A stretch of 64,000 nt of DNA, taken from Spirochaetales bacterium. Lineage in GTDB: Bacteria; Spirochaetota; Spirochaetia; Treponematales; UBA12059. Where the stretch lies: the NCBI GenBank assembly GCA_016926955.1, contig JAFGNN010000001.1, positions 1 through 64,000 of the forward strand. The letters are read 5' to 3'. This document shows positions 24,181-35,800 of this stretch, piece after piece. The position numbers and the translations under genes are program-made. The first letter of the stretch is position 1; each line of letters begins with the position of its first letter. The notes under the pieces are model-generated. The model ran no database searches and had not been told where the DNA came from. It saw only the letters and a list, made by a program, of their open reading frames with translations.

Positions 24181-24876
24181 ATGAAACGATCGATCATCGC
24201 GCTCACGCTGGCCACCGCCGCGTCGCTCGCATATGGCCAGGCGCTGAGCGCCGGCATCAGCTTCCAGGCTAGCCCTTACTGGCTGTATGAAAAGGGCGGC
24301 ACGGACAAGGACAATCACACAAGCACCATCTTGAACGAGCTGGGCATGGGTTTCGGCGTCTTCGTGGACGCGTCCTATGTCCAGGCCTCGCTCGGTTACC
24401 GCCATGTGGCGTTCAATGGAGCGACGCAGGCGTTCATCGTTGACGGCGAGGAAGACAGCTCCACCTCATACGAGGACAATGGCGCGGGCTATGCCTACCT
24501 TTCGGTGGAACTGCTCGGCAAGTATCCGATCGGCATGGGCGGATTTACGCTGAATCCCCTGCTCGGCTTCGGCTTCGACCTCTGCCTCGGCGTCACCGAC
24601 GGGAACGGGGACCCGCGCGCCGCCTCGGACATCATGGACCTGTCCGGCGCGGAGGCGGGCTTCTCCTATTACAACGTCCTCTCGCTCAAGGCCGGCGTCT
24701 CGGCCGACTTCGATGCGGGCGAGCGCTTCTACGTGCGTCCCGAAGCGCTTTTCTTCTACGCCCTCCACCAGCCCCAGCTGGCCGACTGGAATGAGTCTGC
24801 AAGCGGTATGGCGGATTATGTCCGCACCGGAATCATCGGCCTGGACCTCGGCCTCCGCGTGGGCTATCGGCTCTAG
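24181..24876 (+). CDS. Small outer-membrane beta-barrel protein
   Basis: A 231-residue protein with a clean signal peptide (MKRSIIALTLATAASLAYG). The mature part alternates polar and hydrophobic residues in 8-10 strands (GISFQASPYWLYEKGG, GMGFGVFVDASYVQASLGYR, LGLRVGYRL at the end), as in OmpA/OmpX-like outer-membrane barrels. I do not recognise a named family. It is monocistronic: own promoter, and a terminator at 24899. Confidence 0.75.
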   Translation: MKRSIIALTLATAASLAYGQALSAGISFQASPYWLYEKGGTDKDNHTSTILNELGMGFGVFVDASYVQASLGYRHVAFNGATQAFIVDGEEDSSTSYEDNGAGYAYLSVELLGKYPIGMGGFTLNPLLGFGFDLCLGVTDGNGDPRAASDIMDLSGAEAGFSYYNVLSLKAGVSADFDAGERFYVRPEALFFYALHQPQLADWNESASGMADYVRTGIIGLDLGLRVGYRL

Positions 24877-24898
24877 TCCCTTCGCGCTCCCGCCTGAA

Positions 24899-24921
24899 AA
24901 GCCCTCCGCGCGGAGGGCTTT
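24899..24921. terminator. Terminator between convergent genes
   Basis: AAGCCCTCCGC pairs perfectly with GCGGAGGGCTT, followed by T and C residues on the plus strand and preceded by AAAA. It can end both the barrel gene and the minus-strand propeller gene. Confidence 0.75.
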
Positions 24922-25029
24922 CCCTTCTCCGCCCGGATGGACCGGAAATGCCGGCGTTCCGCGGCCATCCGGCCGCGAGCACAGCCTCGGGGACCGCGCC
25001 ACGGGAAAGCCGCCTGCCGCCGAGCGGCT

Positions 25030-26499
25030 TCATTTCATCGCTATCCGGTACAGCTCCACCGTGTCGTCCTGGAAATTGGTGAAGGCGAGCAGGGTTCCGT
25101 CCGGTGAAACGTCGAGGCCGGTGGGCTGGGTGCCGCCTTCCATCGAGATGACGCGCGTTTTCGTCGCCAGGTCGAACACCTCGAGCTTCCCGGGCTTGAG
25201 GCTCCGGAGCAGGTAGCTTTCCGGGTTGTTCGGGCCGCGGGTCGAGGCGAAGAGCCAGCCGCCGTCTGGCGTCAGGTCGATGGTGTTCGGGTTGATCGAG
25301 GTTTTGAGGGTGGAGACGACCCGGAACGCGGCGAGCTCGACCTCGTAGACCGCGTTGAGGCCCATGTCGCTCACCCAGGCCGTGCCGGCGTCCGGCGCAA
25401 GCACGACGTGACGCATGTTGGCGCCCGGAAGCGCGATGCGCGCGAGCTCCTTGCCGTCCGCCACGCGGTACTTGAGGAAGAGACCGGCGTCGTAGCTCGT
25501 CACGTAGAGGAGCTCGCCGTCAGGCGAGAACGCGAGGCCGCGAGGCACGGGCACCGGCCCGATGCGACCCGCGGGGGCGCCGGTCTCCCGCTCGAGCAGG
25601 GTGACGTCGTTCGAAAGCCAGTTCGAGACGGCGACGAGGTCGAGCGCCGGCGAGTACGCGATGACCTTCGACCACGAGCCGCCGGTCGGATAGGCGTCGA
25701 CGGTCCCGGGCGTTCCCGTTCCGAGTTCCGCGACGTCGCGGCGGAACACCGTCCCCGTGGTCATCTGCGACACCCAGTATTCCCCGGGTTCCGCGACGAA
25801 ACTCCCCTCGACGAAAATTCCCTCGACGAAGCCCTTCGAGGCGGCGAAGCCCTCGGGCTTCACGAAGTCGAGCTCGGCAAGCGTGGCGGCATCGAAAACC
25901 TGGAAGCCCCCGTCGTCGAGCAGGTTGACAACGAAGAGGCGCGAGTCCGGCGAGAAGACCACCGACTTGGGTTGGCGTCCGGTGCGGGCGACGCCGAGCT
26001 GCTCGAGCACGAGGCCGGGCGCCTCCGGGAGGGACGGCAGATGCCGGAACAGGAAGTCGCGCGGACCGTCGATCACGATCGCGACGGCTTGCGGCGGGCG
26101 GTCCGGCGCGCGCAGCTCGAGGACGTGGCTTCCGTGCGCGAGCTCGAGCGCGGCGGGCAGGTCGAGCGCCGCGCCGCCGTCGACAGACAGGGTCGAGCCG
26201 GGCGCCACGGTCGCGACCGTCACGGGGTAGCGGATCGGCTCAAGGACCACCGCAAGGCGGGCCATGCCGAAGGGACCCGCCGCGTCGAGCCTGCCTTCAT
26301 GCGGGACATGGCCGACGGCCTCCGCGCGCACCGAGACCGACTTCTCCTTCGACTCGAAGACCGCGCCCGCGGCGACCGGCGTGCCGTCCACGTACAGCGC
26401 GGCGTCGGGGGGCTCGACCTCGACCGCGTAGCGGTACGAGCACGAGGCGAGCAGGGACAGAACCGAAGCGACGAGCATGGCGCGGAATGCGGAAGTCAT
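25030..26499 (-). CDS. Beta-propeller (YncE/lactonase-like) lipoprotein
   Basis: A 489-residue exported lipoprotein: MTSAFRAMLVASVLSLLASC gives a lipobox (Cys 20). Residues 25-130 contain two PEGA-like beta domains (VEVEPPDAALYVDGTPV; YPVTVATVAPGSTLSVDG), often found on surface proteins. From about 150 there are seven 40-50-residue blades of the YVTN/NHL type (SVVFSPDSRLFVVNL, GLAFSPDGELLYVTSYDAG, TIDLTPDGGWLFASTRG, LDVSPDGTLLAFTNFQ). Probably binds a ligand or protein partner. ATG 26499 is preceded by GGAGGGAACGG. Confidence 0.82.
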   Translation of the reverse strand: MTSAFRAMLVASVLSLLASCSYRYAVEVEPPDAALYVDGTPVAAGAVFESKEKSVSVRAEAVGHVPHEGRLDAAGPFGMARLAVVLEPIRYPVTVATVAPGSTLSVDGGAALDLPAALELAHGSHVLELRAPDRPPQAVAIVIDGPRDFLFRHLPSLPEAPGLVLEQLGVARTGRQPKSVVFSPDSRLFVVNLLDDGGFQVFDAATLAELDFVKPEGFAASKGFVEGIFVEGSFVAEPGEYWVSQMTTGTVFRRDVAELGTGTPGTVDAYPTGGSWSKVIAYSPALDLVAVSNWLSNDVTLLERETGAPAGRIGPVPVPRGLAFSPDGELLYVTSYDAGLFLKYRVADGKELARIALPGANMRHVVLAPDAGTAWVSDMGLNAVYEVELAAFRVVSTLKTSINPNTIDLTPDGGWLFASTRGPNNPESYLLRSLKPGKLEVFDLATKTRVISMEGGTQPTGLDVSPDGTLLAFTNFQDDTVELYRIAMK

Positions 26500-26883
26500 G
26501 GGCCGTTCCCTCCCCGGGCCCCGGATCGAGGGTGGGCGAAGCCGGCCCGCCCGGGTTCCGGAGCACCACCCTTGTACACCGCGCGGTCCGGGCGCGCAAG
26601 CTCGGCCGCCCGGCAGATCGGCCGTCCACTTTCCCCAGGAAGTTTTGTGTTTTACCGATTGACAGGCGGCGCGAAGAGCGTATGATTCTACATCAAGTAA
26701 CAAGTCCGACGAGCACCGATCGCAAGCCCCCCCGCACCCCAGTCGTACGAACCTTTCAGCCTTGCCTCAGGCGACCCCGATGCGAAACGCCGACCGCGAG
26801 GTCCCGCTCATGCGAGCCGCGATCTGACGACTCCTGCCGCACCCCGACCGCCTCCCTGCCCGCCGCCATGCCGGGAGCCCATC
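26500..26883. other. Spacer and long leader before the autotransporter
   Basis: This 384-base region lies between two divergent genes. The promoter at 26659-26686 predicts an autotransporter leader of about 190 bases, with no SD-preceded gene in it. No conserved riboswitch was recognised. Confidence 0.55.
26659..26686 (+). promoter_or_regulatory. Strong promoter of the giant autotransporter gene
   Basis: TTGACA (26659-26664), 16 bases and TATGAT (26681-26686) are near-consensus, the best such match in the window. The transcript would begin near 26693. Confidence 0.7.
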
Positions 26884-29800
26884 GTGAAAAACCCGTTCCG
26901 CCCGCGCTGCGTCTCCACGTCCCTTTTCATCGCGCTGATCGTGCTCGCGGTGCTGGCCCTTCCTTCGCCCGCCTCAGGCGAAGGCCCGGGACAGTCCGAC
27001 CGCGGCATCGACGGATCGGCGTCGCGCCGCACGGCACCCCGTTGCGCGCCAGAAAACGGCGAAGGCGGCGGCTGCGATGCCTCGGAAGTCCGAGTGGTGG
27101 CCTTGCAGGGCCGAAACGGCAGGGACCGGATCGTGAACCTTGACGACCTCGTCGCGTCGGCAAACGCCACGGCCCAGGCCGACAGCGACAACGCGAGGGC
27201 GACGGCCATCGGCATCCTGGCCGGCAACGGCCCGGACCTCGTCGTGAACTCGGGCACGATCGACGCTTCCGCGACCGCGAGCCTGACCGGAGCGGGCGAA
27301 GCGGAATCCGTCGCCATCGGCATCGACGCGGGAAACGGCAAGGACGGCGTCTTCACCGAAGGCGGGGCGGAGGGCGAAGCGCTTGCCCCGGACATCGTGG
27401 TGGACGCCGCCACGACCGTGACGGTGTCGGACGCCGCCTGGGATCTTGTCGGATCGGAAAGCGAGGCGGGAGTCGACGCCTCCGCGACGGCCGTCGGCAT
27501 TTCCGGCGGCAACGGGAAAGACGGCATCGTCAACGAAGGCACCATGGCCGTTTCGGCGACGACCGGGGTGTCGGTGACGAACGTCGCGGTGACCCTGATC
27601 GACGCCGAGCATCCCGACGCCGCGATCGCGGGGATCGCGAGCGCGACCGGCCTCGACGGCGGCAACGGCAAGGACGGCATCGCCAACTCGGGCGACTTCT
27701 CGGTCAGCGCCGAGGCGACGGTGACGACGGGCTCGGTGGCCATAACCGGCATCATGGTGCCCTGGCCCATCGACGCCGCGCTCGACGGCTCGACGCTGGC
27801 GAGCTCCTCCGCCACGGGCATGAGATCGGGCAACGGCAAGGACGAGGCGTTCGTCTCGAACGAGGCGATCGTCACGGTCGAAGCGGACGCGGAGGCCGTC
27901 GCGGACTCGCTCTCGGTCACCCTGCTCGACTTCCTCTCGTACGCCGACACCTCGGTCTCCGCGGAAGCCGGCGCGGCCGGCATCGAGGGCGGCAACGGCA
28001 AGGACGCCATCCTGAACTCCGGCACGCTCGACGTGGACGCGGAGGCCTCGGCGACCTCGCGGTCCTTGACCGTCGACCTGGTCGGACTCGGCGCGACCAG
28101 GTCCTCGCTCTCGGCCACGGCCGCCGCCACGGGCATCGAGGCGGGCAACGGCTCCGACGAGGTCGCCAATTCGGGCGCCATCACCGCCGACGCCCGCGCC
28201 GACATGTTCAACGCGAGCGCCGACCTGCGCGGCGCGGGGGTCGGCCTCACCGACTTCTCGCTCTCGGCCTCCGCGACGGCGACCGGCATCGAGGGCGGGA
28301 GCGGGTCCGACGCGCTCGTAAACTCGGGCTCCGTCGACGCGACCGCGAGCGCGGACGCCCAAGCGTACGGTCTCACCTTCGCTCTCGTCGACCTGACGCC
28401 GGTCACCGACCTGGAACCGATCGAGGAAGCGATCGACTTCGAGAACGACGGCTCCACGAACGCCGTCGCCGCGGCCGCGGGATTGTCCGGCGGCTCGTCG
28501 GACGACGAGCTCGACAATACCGGAACCGTCAGCGCGACGGCCGAAGCCACGGCGCTGGCCGTCGGCGTGGAACTCAGCTCCGAAGGCCTCCCCGACATGA
28601 CGCTCGACATCTCCAAGCTCGGGACCCTCGAGAACCTGGTCGACGCCTCGGTGTCCGCGGACGCGACGGCCGTCGCGCTCGACGGCGGCGAGGGCCGCGA
28701 CCTCATCTCCAATTCCGGCACGGCCACGGCCGCCGCGGACGCGGCGACGCTCGGCAGCTCGATCAGCGTCGGATTCCCGACGATCGACGTCCCCGTGCTC
28801 AGCACGAGCCCGAGCGTCTCCGTCGGAGAAGCGGGGGCGAAGGCGACGGCCCGGGCCGCCGCCATCTCGGGCGGCGAAGGCAGCGACGTCATCCTCAACG
28901 AGGGCGACGCCGTCGCGGGCGCGGACGCGAAGGTGCTCGAGGCGGCGGTCTCGCTCAGCATCGAAGGCGGCTCCGACGGCTCCGCCGCGGCGGCTTGCCG
29001 CCTGAACGCGCTCGCCGTGGCGACGGCCGAGGCGACGGGCATCGACTCAGGCGAAGGCGACGACCTCATCGTCTCCACCGGCAACGTCATCGCCAACGCC
29101 ACGACGGAAGCCGAGAGCATTTCCGCGAACGTCGTCATCCAGGGCAAGACCGGTCCGAAAGGAAAACTGGGCTTCGACATCCAGGGCACGATGGCGGACG
29201 CAGGGTCGATCGCGGACGCGACCGCGACGGGCATCTCGGGCGGCGCGGGGCGCGACGTTATCGGCGCCTCGGGCGCGGTGTCATCGACCGCGACGGCCAC
29301 CAACCTCGGCGTCGGCCTTTCGGCCGAGGTGATATCGGATGCGGAAAAAGGCATCGTGACAGGCGCCACCGCCGTGCGCGCGTCGACGGTGGCGGAAGCC
29401 TCTGCCGCCGGCATCGACTCGGGCGAGGGTTCCGACCTCGTCCGCAGTTCCGCTTCCATCGACGCGACGGCCACGGCTACCGCGGTCTCGGCCTCCGCCT
29501 CGCTCGTCGTGCAGGGCGCGAAATCCAAGGCGAGCGGCCTCGGCGCCTCGCTCGCCGACGCCTCATCCAGTGCCGGCGCGAGCGCGACGGGCATCGATTC
29601 CGGCGACGGCAGCGACCTCGTATGGAACGAAGGCGACATCCACGCGACGGCAAGCGCGAACGCCGTCGCGGTCTCGGTCTCGGCGGACCTGGCCCCTTCT
29701 TCCGGAGCTATGCTCGGTCTCGCCCTCGCGAACGCGCGGAACGCGGCAAGCGCCGCGGCGACGGGCATCGCGGGCGGCTCCGATGACGACGCCATCTTCA

Positions 29801-32800
29801 ATAGCGGAACCCTGACGGCCGTATCCGACGCCCTCGGCGTCGCCGGCTCGGTCTCGGTGACGCGGAACGGCGCTTCGGCGTCCGGCACCCTCGATCCGGC
29901 GAGTTTCGACGCGGGCAATCTCGCCGTCGCCCTCGCGAAGGGCATCGACGGCGGCGAAGGCGACGAGCGCATCGACAATTCCGGTTCCATACACGCGGAC
30001 GCGAGCGCCGTCACCGCCGCCGCTGCCGTCTCGGCGGACGCGAAGGGCATCGCCCTGGCCATGGCCTCGGCGGCCTCCGAGGCGGAAGCGTCCGGCATCG
30101 ATTCGGGCAACGGGAACCACTGGATAACGAACTCGGGCGCCATCGACGCGGACGCCGTGGCCATAGGCGCGGCGGCCAACGTCGCAGTCTCGGGCGAGGG
30201 CCTCGCCGCGGGCGTGGACACGGTCTGGGACCGCGGCACCCGCGCCGATTCGGACGCGGCCGCCATCCGGACTGGCGACGGGCTCGACCTGGTCAACAAC
30301 GCGGGGGCGCTTGCGGCTGAAGCGACCGCTGTCTCCGCCTCGGCGGCAGTCGCGGTGGTCGGCAAGGGCGTCAGCGCCGCCCTCAGCACCTCGAGCGCCG
30401 ACGCGCAGGCGACGGGCATCTCGACCGGCGCCGGCTGCGACGCCATCACGAATTCGGGAAGCATACAGGCGGACGCGCTGGCCTCCGCCAACGCGCTCGG
30501 CGTCGCGGTGAGCGGCAAGGGCATTTCCGGCTCCGGCAACGATCTCTGGGACGGCGGCGTGGAAGCCGCCGCGACAGCCACGGGCATCGACGCGGGTTCT
30601 GGCTCGAACCTCATCGTGAATTCGGGTTCCGTGGCGGCGGACGCCCGCGCGATCACCGCCGGCGCGAGCGTCGCGGTCACGGGCACCGGCCTCTCCGCGG
30701 CAGTCAGCACGGCCACGGCCTCGGCCGACGCGACCGGCATCGATTCGGGAAGCGGCATCGGCCTCGTCCTCAATTCCGGGACCATTACCGCGGACGCCTC
30801 CTCTACGGCGGTACTCGCCAACGTGGCCGTGACGGTTACGGGCGTTTCGGGGGCATCGGGTTCCGTCTGGGACGGCGGCACCACGTCGTCCGCCGACGCC
30901 ACGGGCATCGCCACGGGCTCGTACGGCGACCTCGTTAAAGGCTCGGGCGCGGTATCGGCCACGGCGGACGCCGTCACGGTGAGCGCGTCCGTGGCCGTCA
31001 CCGGCACGGGCGTGGCGGTCGCGGCTACCACGGCCACCACGGAAGCCGCCGCGACCGGCATAGCGACGGGCGACGGCGACGACCGCATCGAGTGGGACGG
31101 CGACATCGAGGCGGACTCCGACGCGACCGGCGTGGCCGCGTCGGTCGCCGTCACCGGCATCGGGATATCCGCTTCCTTCGACGCGGTCTGGGACGGGGGA
31201 ACCAAAACCACCGCGCGGACTGCCGGCATCGCGGGCGGCAGCGGCAACGATACGATCGGCTTCTCGGGCAGCCTTGCCGCCCGCTCGGAAGCTGACTCCG
31301 CGGCCATCACCGCCGCGCTGACCGCGAAGGGAGTCGCCGCGGCCTCCACGAGCTCCACCACGCTCGCGGAAGCCGTCGGCATCGACGCGGGGAGCGGCGA
31401 CGACCTCGTCACCGCGTCCGGTTCCATCATCGTTGACGCCGACGCCGAGGGCACGTCCGTCTCGACGGCCCTGACGATAGTCGGCGTCTCGGCGACAATC
31501 GACGCGCCGAGCTCGGTCTGGGAAGGCGGGACGAACGCGACGGCGAACTCAGACGGCATCTCGGCGGGCGACGGATACGATCGGGTGTCCAACTCCGCGA
31601 CCATCAGCGCAAGCGCCCGCTCGAAAACCACCTCCGTCGAGGTCACGGCCACCCTGGGCGGCATCACGGCGGGCGGAGCGAGCTCCACGTCGACGGCGAG
31701 CTCCACCGGCATCGATCTGGGCGACGGCGGCGGCTTCCTCGACAATACGGGCGAGATCACCGTGACCACGATCGCCGAAGCCCAGACCGTTTCGGTCAGC
31801 GTGGTCGGAGTCGGCGCCACCGGCATCGAAAACGAGATCCGCGATTGGGCGCAGGACACGCTGGCAAACGCCTCGGCCACCGGCATTTCGGGCGGCGGCG
31901 GGAGCGACATTCTGACGAACTCCTCCAGGGTGACCGTCACGGCCAGCGCCGATACCGACGCCACCACGGCGAAGGTCGTCCTGCTCGGCTACGGCAATTC
32001 GCGCGCGGACGGCGCCGCCTCGGCCGCCGCGACCGGCATCGATTCGGGCGCGGGCGCGGATTCCGTCACCAACGAAGCGAGCATCGACGTCACCGCCACC
32101 GCGACCGCCGGCGCGAACGGCGTCACCGTGACCGTCGCGGGCGCGGGCAAGGCGAACATGAAAGCCGGCGCGGCCGCGGTCTCGACCGGCATCGCCGCGG
32201 GCTCCGGAGACGACACGGTAGTCAACTCAGGCGACATCAGCTCGGGCACCTGGTCCGATGATCCGCTCGCAGCCATGGCCGCCGTAAATATCCAAGGCTC
32301 CACGTGGATCCTCGCGGGCGCCGGCTCCTCGGGCGCCGCCGCGCAGGCGTCGGCCGATTCCGTCGGCATCGACTCGGGGGATGGCGACGACGCGATCGGC
32401 AACACGGGCAGCGTCGGAGCCTGGGCGACGGCGCGAGCCGACACGAAGCAGAGCAGCTACACCTTCGCCGGCGCGTCCGGCAGCTCCGGCACCATCGGGG
32501 CGACCGCCGACTCAGCCGGCATCTCGGGCGGCGCCGGGAACGACAAGGTCCGGAACGCGGGTGCCGTCACCGCGCGCTCGCGCGCGATCGCCGAATCTTC
32601 CGGTTCCGCCGCGACGTTCGCGGGCGGTTCCGACGTCTACGCCTCGGCGGACGCCACGGCCTCGGCGGTCGGCATCGATTCGGGCGAGGGCGACGACAAG
32701 GTGGGCAACACGGGCGCCATCGAGGTCGAGGCGGAGGCCGGGACCGTGGTGGATACCGGTTCGAAGGCGTTCGCCGGGGAGCTCGTCGCGTATTCCGTCA

Positions 32801-35800
32801 CGAAGCTCAGCGCCGGGGCCACGGGAATCGATACCGGCGACGGAGCCGACCTGGTCTGGAACGGCGCCTCCATCGGCGTCCAGGCGCTCGCCACGGGCAG
32901 CGCGAAGGCCAGCGCCGATTCCGACTTCCTTTCCAACGCCTCGGACGCCTCCGCCGCCTCCGTCGCGACCGCCTCCGGAGTCTCTTCCTCGGGCGGAGAC
33001 GACCGCGTCGTCAACGCGGCGGGCGCATCCGTGGACGTCTCCGCCGAGTCGATCTCGGTGGCCGACGCCTGGTCCGACGAGGATTCCACGGCGCTGAGCC
33101 TCGACAACGCCGCCGAAGCGGCCGGCATGGACGCGGGCGACGGCGCGAACGAGATGGGCAACCTCGGCTCGATCACGGCGACGGCCGCCGCGGACATCCG
33201 CGCCCTCGCGACCTCGAGCTCTACCCAGTACCACGCGAACTCGACCGCCAAGACCTCGGCGCAGGTCGACGCCTGGGGACTCCGCTCCGGCGCGGGCGAC
33301 GACCATCTATGGAACGGGGACGAAACCCCCGGCTCGCCGGCGACTATCACCGCCACGGCGACGGCCTCCGCGGCCTCGAACGCGGTCTACAAGGCGCCGC
33401 ACACGGACGACGCGACGGCGTGGTCCGACCTCGAGGTCGCCGCGACGGGCGTCCATGCCGGCGAAGGCGACAACCGCGTGGAGAACCACGGGACAATCAC
33501 GTCGTCGGCCACAGCCGCCGTCACGACGAAGGCGAAGACCGACACCGACACCACCATCACCCACAGCACCGCGGAGGGCTACGCGGACGCCGCAGCGACC
33601 GGCATCGGCGCGGGAGCGGGAAACGACACGATTGTAAACATGACGGGCGCGGCCGTTTCCGCCGCGGCGACGGCGAGCGCCAAGCCGAACGCGCCTGACG
33701 ACTGGAACGCCTGGGCCGACGAGAACTCGGTCTCCACCTCGGACGCCGACGCGGTGTCGCGCTGCATCGACGCGGGCGACGGCGAGAACGACGTCACGAA
33801 TTTCGGCTCGATCGGGGCTTCAGCCACGGCCGGGGCCGTGGCCCGTTCCGGCGCCGAGGCCGTGGTCAACAGCACCTACGCCGAGGCGAACGCCCGCGCG
33901 GACGCCCTGGCGGTGGGCGTCGCCTCCGGCACGGGCGGGCTTGAACTCGCCAACTCGGGAACGATCACGGCGGACGCCTCGGCGAGCTCCAGCGCAGAGG
34001 CGCACGCGGACACGGGCATTTTCGGCTCGGATCAGCGGAGGGAAATCGCCGTCGCTAGCTCGACCGCCGTCGGCGTCGACGCTGCGGGCGGAAACAACCT
34101 CATCGTCAATCTCAAGGGCGGCTCCATAGTCGCCCGGGCGAGCGCCGCAACTAACCGCGCCGCGTACGGCATCCGCACCGGCGCCGGCGACGACCTCATA
34201 GAGAATTACGGGAACATCGAGGCGTGGACGCGCGCATCGTCCGGCCATGCCTGGGAAGCCGGCATCGGCATCGACTCCGGCGCGGGGAACGACAAGGTCA
34301 CGCTCGGAGACGGTTCCTTCGTCACGGGCGACATACTCCTCGGCGCGGGGAACGACACGCTCAACGTGGTCGGCACGGGGAACCTCTCCGGCATCGCGTG
34401 GGGCGGCGCGGGCACCGACCTCCTCGAGATCGAGGGGGAAGGCTCGTTCAGCGCCGCGCAGACCCGCGAATTCGAGAACTTCCTCAAGTACGGCGCCGGC
34501 ATGCTGACCCTCGAGGGCGCCTCGGTCTTCGAGAGCCTCGAGGTCGCTTCGGGCAGCCTCCGCGTCGAGGGCGGCCTCGCCCTCACCGACGGCAGCCGCC
34601 TGGCCGCCTGGGTGTACGGCGACGGCACCAACGGGCTCATCTCCGTGGGGGGCGAACTCGCCCTCGACGGCACCCTTGCGGTCGCCCGCGGAACCGGCGC
34701 CTTCCGCGACGGCACGAGCTTCGACATCATCGAGGCCGATTCCCTCTCAGGCGCGTTCGCCTTCCTCGAACTCCCCGCGCCCACTGAGCTGCTTTCCTTC
34801 TCGCTGGTGCCCGGCGGCGCGACGGGTTACCGCGTGGTAGCCAGTGCGGCCGAGTTCACGAGCGTAGCGAGCACCGCCGACGAGCGCGCGATCGCGTCGG
34901 TCTTCGACGCCCTGCTCCCCGCCGCTACGGGCGACCTTTCGCTCGTGCTCGGCGAATTCCAGTCCCTCGCGTCGGCCGATTACGACGCGGCTTTCGACAG
35001 CCTCGGGCCCGGAGCCTACGGCGCGTCCTCGGTGGCCTCGCTGAGCGCCATCGACGGCTTCTCGGGCGCGATTTTCTCGCGGCTTTCGGCGCTCGAACCG
35101 TCCGGGGCTTCGACGGGCCCGACGCTCGGCCGCGCCACCATCAAGCGCCTCGGCCATGCGGGACCCTCCGGCGCGTCTTCCGGCGCCCGCGCGAAGGCGG
35201 AGCACGGGTTCTGGCTTTCCGGCTTCGGCCAGTGGGGCGGATACTCGCCCGATGACGGCGGCTTCCTCTTCTCGGTCTCGGGCACCGCCGTCGGCTGGGA
35301 CGCGGCCTTCCGCGACGGCCTTTCCGCGGGTCTCGGGGCCGGGTACTCGGGCACCGGAACCGCCCTCGCCTCCGGCGCGGGCCGGACCGACTCCATGACG
35401 GGATCGGCCTACGGCGCCTGGGTTCAGGGCGTGTTCCGTCTCGACGGCGCCCTGGCCCTGAGCCGGCAGGTACACTCGCTGACGCGGGAAATCGAGGTCG
35501 GGACCATCGACAGGGTCGCCTCGAGCACCCATGAGGGCGACTCGATCAATGCCACCTTCGGCGCGAACCTCGCGTTCGGCGCCGGTCCGCTCACCGTTTC
35601 GCCCGGCCTCCATGCCAGGTACGTTTTCGTCGCCGAGGAGGCCTTCACCGAAACCGGCGCCGATTCGGTCTCGCTGGCCGTTGCCGGCAGATCCGACCAT
35701 TCGCTCTGCTCCGATCTCGGCCTCGCGCTGGCACTCGAGCTCGTCTCCGGGCCGCTGGGGCTCTCGGCGGACCTATCCGCCCTCTGGCGCCACGACTTCC

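Noticed and set aside
26808-31967. 1719-residue open frame antisense to the autotransporter
   Set aside because: It mirrors the Ala/Thr/Ser/Gly repeats of the sense gene, has no family character, signal or ribosome site, and exists because GC-rich codons leave few stops on the other strand.
32790-32830. Sixth copy of TGTCACGAAGC inside the autotransporter gene
   Set aside because: Only GTCACGAAGC matches, and the rest (CTCAGCGCC) diverges; a chance match in coding DNA.
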